Assembly: GCA_015499995.1 (NCBI GenBank)
Contig: JADNRV010000017.1
Span: 430,005-494,004, forward strand
Reading direction: 5' to 3'
Length of the DNA: 64,000 bases
Source: Flammula alnicola
Taxonomy: Eukaryota; Basidiomycota; Agaricomycetes; Agaricales; Strophariaceae
Shown: piece by piece, positions 46,211 through 55,558 of the stretch
How positions within the stretch are numbered: the stretch's first letter is position 1
How the letters are laid out: each line of letters opens with the position of its first letter
Translations under genes and position numbers: made by a program
The notes under the pieces: model-generated
Databases searched by the model: none
Told to the model about the DNA's origin: nothing
Seen by the model: the letters and a program-made list of their open reading frames with translations, nothing else

Positions 46211-47267
46211 TTACTCCCTCTCTAGATCGAAGATGTCCTCGTCTTCAAGCCCATCCATCGTCTCCGGCGACATATCGGTCAGTAGCATCCTCCCAGTAGT
46301 GGCCTCGGTTGTCGTCCTCGTCGTCGTAATGTTTGTGGGGACAGTTCCCTTCAGAGTGTCCGGGTTGCCACCTCCAGCAGATTGGGCACTTGTAGTGTTT
46401 GCAGTCTGCCTGCACATGTCCATGTTCGTTGCAGGTCCGACATTTCTGCCAAGGGGCCAGGGTACTGCAGTTTCTTTTGGCGCGTGGGTACGAAGGTCCG
46501 GAGTATCCATATCGAATGTGTGAGGGCTGACTGGGTCCTGCCATGGGTGGACTGGGAGGAGGGTATGTCGGTACTGGTGGGAGACGTCGACGAGGGTGTC
46601 AGGGAATGGTTGGCGGGGGTGAGGTCTCAGTTGGCCTGGGAATGATTCATTGTTGTGCTGCATTCATAGTTCTGGGACGAGAAGGTGTTGGTCATCGTGG
46701 TGGGGTAGGGAAGCGATCTGCATGGATCGGTGCTTCTGCCGTTCCAGCTTCACTGACAGGGGGTTGTTGGGCGAGTAGCTGTGTGTAGGCATTGCGGAAG
46801 GTTAGGTTGTTGTTCAACCTGTTGATCAGTCGTTCTGTGTTTTGGTTTAGGATATTGACCTGGGCTTGTATCGCGGTTCTCGATAGTTCCATCTGTCGTA
46901 AGACATTGTTGGTTTCGAGAGAGGTGTTGCGGACTTCTTCGAGGACATTGAAAGTGGTGGTGGCTTCCAAGTCAAGCTGGATGAAGGTTCGAACATATAT
47001 GGCCTGCTTGCTTTGACTGAGCAGGGAGTCTAAGGATTGTTGGGTGATGGAATGAGTGATGGGGAATTCTCGTGCAGGAAAGTCGTTTGGGTCTGATTCT
47101 GAGTCTGAGTCAAGAGGGACGGGGGCATCCGGGTTGGGAGCTGTTTCAAAGCTTGTCAGATTTGTCGGACTCGAGGAGTGAGGAGAGGTCGTTTGTAGTC
47201 TGTCTGAGTGTGGAGAGGGAGCGGTATTTCTTGATGTTCTGTGAGATGTTTGGGACGTCTGCGACAT
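46211..47267 (-). pseudogene. Accessory ORF after pol: gag-like coiled-coil/zinc-knuckle protein
   Basis: Reads leftwards from an ATG near 47267 (MSQTSQTSHRTSR). Ser/Thr/Pro-rich start, acidic patch (SDSESDPNDF), a helical region (SLDSLLSQSKQAIYVRTFIQL, NVLRQMELSRTAIQAQVNIL), then after three in-frame TGA codons in the same frame (about 46692, 46650 and 46600) YGYSGPSYPRAKRNC and Cys/His motifs CRTCNEHGHVQADC, CPICWRWQPGHSEGNC. The frame ends near 46245. If the TGAs were CGA originally, this was one protein of about 340 residues resembling a second Gag. It sits where some Ty3 elements carry env. Confidence 0.6.
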
Positions 47268-47655
47268 TGTCAGGATGGAAGAGAATAGGAAGGGAGTTCT
47301 TTCGAGAGGGTTCAAGTTTCGAGGTGAGGCTGGCTCTGAGTTCTAATGGATGGTCCAGAGGTCGTCCAACTTTAAATACTCTTTTGTTCCTCCATCCTTC
47401 TCGCGGTTCGTCGAAGGAGGAGTTCAATAGAAATTCAAGCTGTTCGAGGCGATACTCGAGTTTGATTCTGATCAGTTTCAGGTTGAGCATCTCACGTTCC
47501 CATTCTTCTTCTTCGTTGTCATCAGCATTTCGCACAGGTTTCCAGTCCAAGAAGATTTGGGGAAGGTAGGGTAAGGGTGATGGATATTTTGGGACTGGGG
47601 GTAAGGCGATGTTACTGGTCATGATTCGATGGGCTAAGGCAGTGAGGCTTGACAT
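47146..47655 (-). CDS. Second accessory ORF between chromodomain and gag-like ORF
   Basis: From an ATG near 47655 (MSSLTALAHRIMTS), open to 47146. Pro-rich (PPVPKYPSPLPYLPQIFLDW), then a charged helix (EEEEWEREMLNLKLIRIKLEYRLEQLEFLL). Overlaps the start of the gag-like ORF in another frame, so the two may be joined by splicing or frameshift. Family unknown. Confidence 0.45.
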   Translation of the reverse strand: MSSLTALAHRIMTSNIALPPVPKYPSPLPYLPQIFLDWKPVRNADDNEEEEWEREMLNLKLIRIKLEYRLEQLEFLLNSSFDEPREGWRNKRVFKVGRPLDHPLELRASLTSKLEPSRKNSLPILFHPDNVADVPNISQNIKKYRSLSTLRQTTNDLSSLLESDKSDKL

Positions 47656-47687
47656 GATCCGGCTGTGTTCGGAGTGATCGTCAAGTG

Positions 47688-48403
47688 TCAAAGGTTATGG
47701 CACTGCTTGTAGGTGTCCAAAATTTCCTGTGCATTGGCGAATGACTCTTCTGGTTCCCACGTGGTTTCGGTGATCGGATATCCTTCCCAGCTGGTTAGGT
47801 ACATTACCAGTTTGTTGCGGAGCTTCTTGTGGTTAAGAATAGCTTTGACCTCGTATTCTTCTTCTCCATCAATGATGTCAGGAGGTGGCTGTGTGAAGTT
47901 TTCCCCATAGATGTCATTTTCGGTATATGGCATGAGAAGAGTGGCGTGGAACACATCGTGGATTTTCCAGTTCTTGGGGAGTTGAAGACAATAAGTTGAT
48001 GGTCCAAGGACATCTAGGATTTTGAATGGTCCTTCACGTTTCGGCTTCATCTTTTTGTTATACCGGGTTTTCAGATTTCTGGAGTCAAGCCACACTTTTT
48101 GTCCTTTCTTGAATGGAACGAAATTCGATCGGTACCGTTCAGCCATTCTTGCTCTAGCCAGCTCGTGCGCAGCAAGGGCTTCTTTTCGATCTTCAATTAG
48201 ATGTTTCATCCTTTCTTCAATGTTGGGGAATTTCGTGTTTTCGTAGGATGTGGGGATTTCCAGTGGTGAATATCCCAGTGTGAGTTCGAATGGAGTTCTT
48301 GTCCTGTCTGCGTGCCTTCGATCATTGTAGGTGAATTCCATAGTGCTCAACTTGTAGAGCCAAGTGTCTGGGTTTGATGAGCAGAAGATTGAAATATAGG
48401 CTT
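47688..48403 (-). pseudogene. Chromovirus integrase C-terminus and chromodomain
   Basis: Continues the integrase after the nested TIR element: AYISIFCSSNPDTW, MEFTYNDRRHADRTRTPFEL, LGYSPLEIP, FKKGQKVWLDSRNL, a GPF-type block (KREGPFKILDVLGPSTYCLQLP), then a chromodomain (KLVMYLTSWEGYPITETTWEPEESF) ending at 47688. Chromodomains of this group guide integration to histone-marked heterochromatin. Confidence 0.85.
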
Positions 48404-48789
48404 CATCAGGAAAAACACTTTTGCCCCAGGTCATCCCAGGAAAAACCAACCTGGAAGAGGTACTATAATGCACTATCAGGACATCCTGGGGCACCTGGGA
48501 CACTCCTATGATGCCCCTGTTGGTCCTATGATAACTTAGCTAAGATCAAGTTTCCCAGGCTGTCATAAGCCATCCCAGAGCAACTTGGGTCAACCTAGCT
48601 ATACAAGTCCTGGGTTACACACATCCTAGGTTGCATATTACTTGTATTCGGCCAATGATTCAGGAACTCAATGCTCAACTTGCATGGAATAAATGAAATG
48701 TAATTAATGAGATTAATACACATGGAGTCTGAATACAATATAGGTATAAGAAAATTACATGACTCGGATGTATGTATAGTAAGAGATCC

Positions 48790-49150
48790 CTGGGCAGTCG
48801 TCGATGTACCCGCGGCTTTGATGCACCCACCATTGCCGCATTGTCAATGCACCCAGTTTCATCGTTGCAGCAGTGTCATGGCTCGTCGTCGATGCAACCG
48901 CGGCATCGTGGGCTCATCGTCAATGCACCCGCGGCATCGTAAGGTCATCGTCGAGGCCCCCGCTGCTGCGGCGTCATCATTGTTGTACCCGCGGTGTCGA
49001 TGCTCCCGCCATTGCGGCATTGTCGATGCACCTGCCGTCATGGAACCGCCGTCGTGGAATCACCATTGCGGCGGCGGCGGCGTCATTTTGTTGTTGCCTC
49101 GTTGTCACCGCATCAGCTCACCTCGCTGCGTCGCAATCACCCCGCTGTGC
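48790..49150. repeat. GC-rich degenerate minisatellite, first array
   Basis: Irregular units around TCGTCGATGCACCCGCGGCATCG, about 24-36 bp. Resembles the second array at 50000-50345 and, like it, ends with a CCTCGT-GTCACCGCATC block. Confidence 0.7.
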
Positions 49151-49999
49151 CCATCTCGCACCTTGAGTTGCTGTGCCTACCCGCCTCGGTGGCATGGTCT
49201 TCGTGCTTGCATCTACGCGAGCGGCGTTGTGCTGTGGCGCCATGGTTGTGGCTGCACCGGTCTTGGGTGCTACAGACGTGGTGGGCGGCGCTTGGTCACT
49301 AAACGCCCATGGTTGACGGTGGGCGGCGGCCAGGACAAAAAGCGCATCTTTCGGCCTGTAGATGGCAGGGTGGTTGTCCTCGTTGTATCGAAGCAGCAGC
49401 AATGGTGCTGCTGTGGTCGTCGTCATATCAGGGCGGCAGCGGCGATTGCTGCTACTGCCACTCCTCTTCGTTGTCGTATCGCAGCAGCTGGCGGCCGATT
49501 GTGATTGTCGTGATATCGAAGCAGCGGTGGGTCGAGGAAGGTTCGGGCTGGGAAGGGAGCGCCGTCTCACAAGAGCGGCTGGGGAGAGAGGTCCGTGGTG
49601 GTGAGGAAGTCGGAGGGGGTGGCGGTGGCATGGCATGTGTACGTGGTGTACATTCCAGCAGAGGGTGTCCAAGGGTGGCGATGGATGAGCGTATGGCGGT
49701 CGATGCCGGTGGGGGGGGTCGCAGGTCAATTTCCGGTACGGAGTCGTCCGAACCGGGTGCGGCGTCAGTCGTAGGAGCTGGGTTGGCTTTCTAGGCATGA
49801 AGTTGAGCTGTGGGTCCTCCAGGATGTACACAACAGGCGGGAGGGATGGCGGTAGTAAGATAGGCAGCAACAGCGTTCGCTTTTTGGTTCGTCGTCGCTT
49901 CAAGCGCGGTCGGCTGTGCTCCGCGTTGGCGTTGGTTTTCCCTCGCATGGGGTGCCTCATCGAGTCGGTCGAGGAAGGTCTGGACTGGGGAGGGAAGGG
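49151..49999. other. GC-rich unique sequence between the two arrays
   Basis: Long frames occur on both strands (for example 49118-50053 minus, 311 codons) but their His/Pro/Ser/Arg-rich composition and overlap with the minisatellite make real coding doubtful. Nothing recognised. Confidence 0.4.
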
Positions 50000-50345
50000 A
50001 GTGCCGTCTGTCGTCGTTGTACCCTCGGCGCCGTGGGGTCGTCGTCGATGCACCTTCGGCGTCGTGGGTCATCCTCATAGACCCGCGGCGTCTTGGGGTT
50101 GTCTTTGATGCACCCGCAGCTGCGGCATCGTCGTTGATGTACCCGCAGCGTCGTGGGGTAGTCGTCGATGCACCTGCGACATCGTAGGGTCGTCGTCGTT
50201 AGGCCCGCTGTTGCGGCGTCGGCATCATCGTACCCGCGGCGTCGATGCACCTGCCGGTGCGGCGTCGTCGATGCACCCGCCATCGCGGCAGCGTCGTTGC
50301 AGCAGCGGCGGTGTCATCCGGCTGTCGCCTCGTCGTCACCGCATC
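50000..50345. repeat. GC-rich degenerate minisatellite, second array
   Basis: Same unit family as 48790-49150 in the same orientation (GTCGTCGATGCACC-GCGGCGTCG, TGTACCCGCAGCGTCGTGGGG). Confidence 0.7.
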
Positions 50346-50405
50346 CGAGATGGGGCTTGCGGGTGGTGTAAGGCCGTGGTGGTGATAACGTGAGGTCCTG
50401 AGCGC

Positions 50406-50960
50406 AGATTCGAACGTCGTCTGCATCAGACGACGTTCGAATCTAAGGAGACGACGTTCGAATCTAAGGAGACGACGAACGGCAATTCGTCGTCTCCTCG
50501 TACAAGCTGTGGGGAAATGTTAGCATCTGTGTGTGTGGATTGAAATAGAAGAGCGGAACGAGTCGGTGCTGCCGACTCGTTCCGCTCACGTACCTTGCGG
50601 ATCCCCCTCTACCAGGGCCTGCCCTTGGTGTCTCAGTCCCCTCGCTGCCCACCTGAACCCTACATCCCTCGAAGATCGGAGGAGCACGCGACGGCGTCAA
50701 CTCGTTTGTTCGTGCGTCTTGAGGGGCACCGCGCGGGGGGAGAGGCAAGAGAGGGTTGGTGGTGGTGGTTAGAGATCAAGATCAACAACGTTCAACGTCG
50801 TTGATCTTTATCCGGCAGTTTCCGAGAACGATTCGGAAACTGCGACCACCGACGAGCAGGCCGATCCAGCGAGGCGTTACGGATTTGCGACATGCATGTC
50901 GCAAATCCGTCACAGAGAATAAACGAAGGTTGGAACTGACTTAGACGCGAGGACGCGTCT
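50406..50960. repeat. Cluster of seven unrelated palindromes/hairpins
   Basis: Inverted repeats in order, with arm length and loop: 50406-50444 (18 bp, loop 3, perfect); 50467-50498 (13 bp, loop 6, perfect); 50551-50587 (16 bp, loop 5, perfect); 50778-50806 (14 bp, one mismatch, loop 1); 50814-50842 (11 bp, loop 7); 50879-50910 (16 bp, loop 0, perfect, ACGGATTTGCGACATG and its complement); 50943-50960 (7 bp, loop 4). The stems have different sequences, so this is not a tandem array of one repeat, although a 21-bp direct duplication links the first two. No gene covers them. Confidence 0.85.
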
Positions 50961-52300
50961 GGTCACATGACTGTATGGTCACATGCCCATGTTGAACTTC
51001 GAATGTTCGACTTAGCGGACTTAGCTTCATCCTTGTCTCGTTTCTTCCTACTAATTACAGTATCTCTCAGGCAGCACTTGGGGCTGAGTGCCCCTCTGCC
51101 TTGTATGAGGGATGTGGGCTGGCCCCTGGCCAAGCCAAACCCAGCGACAATGACACCAAGCAACCGACACAGATCCGCAACGCCGGGGGGATGGGATACC
51201 AGCGAGTGGAGGATGAGGACAAAGGCCACAAGGTATGTGGTTACCCAACTACCCACGACGTGACTAACCCGCCCCTTGTTCCACACAGAACCACACCACA
51301 CTGGGTTCGAAACCCCTGGCACGTCGTCGCGAATGATGGAACCCCTTACGCAGCAGCTAAACCCAACGGCTGCAGGCCAGCGTTGATTCCTCCATCATCG
51401 CTATGCAGAAAATGTACGTACCTCTTTGGTTTCGACGTCAGCCTCGCCTCGCTGACTCGTTCTCCTCTTCTAGAGCAACCATGACCACCGATGGGCGATG
51501 TTCTGACAGCTAGGCTCGTAAGCGACAAAACGACGACAGTGGCCGCAGTTGACTACTTCCAGCTTCTCAAAATCATGGCCGACCTGAAGTACACACCATA
51601 TCCTGGAGGACAGCAGACGGTGCCTTGGTCGGATGTGCCTTCGCTGCACCGTTGTGCTGCTATGTACCCATGGTCGCAGAGGTGCCGTTCCGCAGACGAT
51701 CCAGGCGCTGTTTGGGACAGTTTGGAGTCACGAACAGGGTGGGATGGAGTGGTCTGCTTACTGGGCGGTATGGTGCCTCGGACACGCGGCGGCGGCGAGA
51801 ATTGAGGGTGAACGCTGGGAGACAATGTCAGCTATTGACTCGGAAGGTACGTGTGCAAAACGGATCTGTGTGCTTACCCACATTAACCGAGTGCAATGAT
51901 GTAGCTGCTCACTCAAGAGTTCAGTAAGCGATGAAACAATGACAACAGAGGTGATGCAGCTCGAGGTAAGCACAGCTTCAGCACGTATGAGCATAGTTCA
52001 CTAACGTTGTTCCACTTCGTTCCTCCCAGTCAATCTCCCGGCGTTTGTTCAACCTCCACCGCCACCTTGGGATTGGCAGCTTTGAGTCGGTGGTAGCTGG
52101 GCCCCTACCTGTACCCATTTCCATTGGTACCCATACCTGTGACCCAGGCAGGTATGGCCTAGTAACTAGATAGTTATGTAGTTCGCTAGTCCCTGTACTG
52201 TACTATACTATAATATATATTGATTCAAAATTACTGGGAATGTGTGCTTAGAGGCAGAGCAAGGGTACCACAGGGCAATATAAATGCAAATTGACCCAAT
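50961..52300 (+). other. Exon-like sequence inside the TIR element, unrecognised
   Basis: Possible spliced segments: donor GTACGTAC near 51413 with acceptor TTCTAG near 51475, and an open stretch MADLKYTPYPGGQQTVPWSDVPSLHR (51574 on) followed in another frame by QTIQALFGTVWSHEQGGMEW. This could be a captured host gene or the remnant of the element's own second gene. No family recognised. Confidence 0.3.
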
Positions 52301-52540
52301 CCTAAGACCTATTGTGCTATCCTAGGACACTCTGAGTAAATTTGACTGCAATCTAGGAAACCATTAGGTTGCCTCCAGTGCAACCTAGGGTGTCCTAGAG
52401 ACGCCCTAGGTTACCCTAAAGAAAAGTTATCTCCTAACTGACGCCCAAGAGCATATGAGCAACCTGGCTGACCTGGCACTCTTAGGCTGCCCTAGGAGTT
52501 CCTTGGGAAGACCTGGGGAAAAAGTGTTTTTCCTGATGTT

Positions 52541-55500
52541 CGATTTCTTGATTGACTCGTTCGGTGGCTCCATCTCCTTGTGGGTGGTAGGCAGTGGTCA
52601 GTTTCGATTTAATTCCGAGGAGACGAAGGAGTTCTCTAAAGGCTCTGGCAGCAAACTGGGGGCCTCTGTCTGATAGAATACTGTCGGGTAGGCCAAATCT
52701 TTTGTAGAGATTGTCGAGTAAAAGTTGGCCGGTCTCCTCTTCTGTCGTCGAGGTGGAGCAAGGGATAGTAATCACCCCCCCTGTAGATCCATGCTCGACC
52801 ACGACCAATATGGCATCCTTTCCGTCGATAGGTGGCAATCCCGTGATAAAGTCCATAGTTGGGTCTGCCCACGGCCTTTTTGATTTAGAGCCTTCTATCG
52901 GTATTAAACTTGGCTTCGATGGGGTCCGATTTATCTTGAATTGTTGGCATGTGCCGCATCCTTTTACGTAGTTCTTGACGAAGGTTCGCATTCCTGGCCA
53001 CCAATAGTGTTCCTTGAGCGCATTAAATGTTTCTAGTTGTCCTGGGTGTCCGGCGGTTGGTGAGTCGTGGTATCTTTTGACAATTTCTCGTCTTAGATTT
53101 CGGTCATCCGGTATGTAGTTTTTGCCTTTATAGAAAAGCATGTCTTTTCCATCTAAGTCCTCGATTGACCAGTCTTCTAGATCATCTTGCATGTTCTTGG
53201 GTCCATTGTCTAGTAGACATTTAATGGCTTCTGTCGCTTCTGTGTCATAATTCTCTGAGGATGCGATCTTTTCTTGGAGGTCCAGGTCGATCAAGTTCAT
53301 GAATAAGCTTTCTGGTAGTAGTGTTTGGTCCTCATTGTCGTGATCTTCATCCAGTATGAAATCTGGTCGTCGGGACAGAGTGTCAGACTGAATCATCTTG
53401 CTTCCTGGTTGGTGAACGAGTTTAATGTCAAATTCTGATAGGTAGAGTGACCATCTAGCCTGTCTTCGGTTCAGCTTCTGTGTCGACCTGAAGTACATCA
53501 GGTTTTTGTGGTCCGAGTGGATGGTGGTCGTGAACTGAGATCCCTGGATATAGTGTTGCCATTCCTGTAAGGCTCTGATCATGGCCAGCAGTTCTCTGTC
53601 ATAGATCTCATAGTTGCGTTCAGCTGGCGAGAAGGTTTTCGAGATGAAGCTGCAGGGGTGCATTTGTCCATTTGAGTCTTCCTGCATTAATACTGCTCCG
53701 GATGCGTATTTTGAAGCATCACATTCGATAAGGAATGGTTTCGAGGTATCCGCCATTATTAAGACTGGTTCTTCTGTGAATCGTTTCTTTAGTTCGTCGA
53801 ATGATCCTTGGGCCGCTGTAGTCCAGTCGAAGTTTTTGTCCTTTTTTAGTAATTCATTTAGTGATCGGGCTATTTCTGAATATGCCTGAATGAATCGCCG
53901 GTAGAAGTTGCCAAAGCCCAGGAATGATCGAACCTGCTTGACAGTTTTGGGAATTGGCCAATCTCGGATGCCTTTGAGCTTCGAAGGATCCATCGAGATC
54001 TAGCCTTCTTCGATGATCATTCCCAGGTATTCCAGTTTTAATTGTTCGAAGAGACATTTCTCTGGTTTCAGATAGAGGTCATTTTCCCTGAGGCATTGGA
54101 GGACCCTTCTTGTGTATTCTCGCAATCGGAGTTTATCTTTGGAGAAAATTAGGATATCGTCCATGTAGATGATTATCCAATGTTTGATGTCTGTCTCTGA
54201 CATCATGTCTTTGAAGATATCATCCATCATTCCTTGGAAGGTGGCTGGGGAATTGCACATTCCGAAGAACATGACCATAGGTTCGAAGAGCCCTTTGTTG
54301 GTTTTAAAAGCCGCTTTCCATTCGTCGCCTTTTCAGATTCGAACATTATTGTACCCCCATCGGACGTCAAGTTTAGTAAAATACTTGGCGCCTTTTAGTT
54401 TGTCCATAAGTTCGGGGATCAGCGGGAGTGGATAGGCATTTTTGATGGTCCATTCATTCAAATACCGATAATCTTGACAGGGTCTGAGCTTTCCATCTTT
54501 CTTTTGAACAAAGAAAAATGAAGATCCCATGGGCGATTTAGATGGTTTGATATACCCCTTTTCCAAGTTTGATTTGATAAATTTGTCCAATTCGATTTCC
54601 TCCGGCTGTGACAAGTTATAGGCTTTGAAAACTTTGGGTTCAAAGCCTTCCTTCGTCTCGATTTTGTGATCCCATGATCGAGACATAGGAAATCGATCTG
54701 CAGTCTTTTCGTCGAATAGGTCCAGGTAGTCATGGTATTCTGCCGGTATTATTTGTTTTAAGGTTCTCTCCTCTTTTGGTGCTTCATGTTTGAGTGCCAG
54801 TGTTTGGGAGGTTGTCGTCTTGAGGTTAATGTAGACTTCTTCTTCTTCCGTCAGATTCATGGAAGAAATTAAAAGTTCCTCGAGTTCGTCCGTGTTCGTA
54901 GAGGTTTCCGTCACCTCGTTGGGGGTGAGAGGGAGGTCCGCTAGTTCCAGTACTGGGTTTGACTCATCATATGGTTCAGTTCTTGGTCCGTCTGCCTGTT
55001 CGTCCGTGATTTCTTCGATTGTTGCCTTCAGGGTATTTCTAAATGAATCCCCTTTGGGTAATTCTCTTTTTGGAAAGAGTCCAGAGAAGTTCCGTTTCCG
55101 TTTGATTGCCGGGCGAGGTTTCCAGGTCAGGGTTCCGGCCTTCCAGTCGATCATCGGGTTCTCTTTTTGGAGCCATGGGAAACCTAGGATGATTTGGTTT
55201 TTGGAGAGCCCTGTAACCTTAAGTTGTTGACGAGTTGTTTTGTTTTTGATGGTAAAATCCAACTCGACGTAATGGGTAATCGTTCCTTCCTTGTTTCGGG
55301 TCCTGTCCACATTCTTTACTTCAAGTGGTTCATCGAGTTTAGTGAGCTCGAGTCCCATTTCTTCAGCAAATCATTGGTCGATAAAAAGTCCTCCTGCTCC
55401 AGAGTCAAGCAGGGCTTTGGTTTCGATGATTTTTCTTTTCTCAGTGGGGCCTTGGGATATCGCGCATGGTAATAACATAGTTTTATTCCGGATATCTGCC

Positions 55501-55541
55501 ACCAGTACTGAGTAAATAGATAAATATGGAGAGACTGACAT
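52541..55541 (-). pseudogene. Chromovirus pol: protease, RT, RNase H, integrase N-terminus
   Basis: Starts at ATG 55541, 18 bases beyond the gag stop. Protease LLDSGAGGLFI (near 55400); RT with YPLPLIPELMDKLKGAKYFTKLDV, FGMCNSPATFQ and YMDD (IIYMDDILIFSKD); RNase H with LIECDASKYASGAVL and YEIYDRELLAMI; integrase with the HHCC finger (HDSPTAGH...CGTCQ) and catalytic Asp/Asp/Glu in MDFITGLP, SDRGPQFAARAF and GATERVNQEIE. In-frame stops at 55371-55373 (TGA), 54333-54335 (TGA) and 54000-54002 (TAG) make it non-functional. The nested TIR element separates the rest of integrase. Confidence 0.9.
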
Positions 55542-55558
55542 CGATTCAGTTCTCCATT

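Larger units (their letters stand above)
48404..52538. mobile_element. 4.1-kb TIR element carrying GC-rich repeats and palindromes, no transposase seen
   Basis: Ends CATCAGGAAAAACACTTTT-CCCCAGG in inverted orientation; TT flanks both sides (48402-48403; 52539-52540), and removal rejoins the integrase frame (VNQEIE then AYISIF). Subterminal regions (48430-48640 and 52310-52520) are rich in CCTAGG/CCCAGG-type motifs. The interior holds two GC-rich minisatellite arrays, a palindrome cluster and exon-like sequence, but no recognisable transposase, so it is probably non-autonomous. A second copy's end is at 30636. Confidence 0.75.

Noticed and set aside
49118..50053. A 311-codon minus-strand open frame
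   Set aside because: Composition is dominated by His, Pro, Ser, Arg and Thr, it overlaps GC-rich minisatellite sequence, long frames exist on both strands, and there are no domain motifs. Stop codons are rare by GC content alone.
50406..50910. Hairpins considered as transcription terminators or tRNA-like structures
   Set aside because: No following T-tracts, no tRNA consensus boxes, and the stems differ from each other. Intrinsic terminators of this type are not used by fungal RNA polymerase II.
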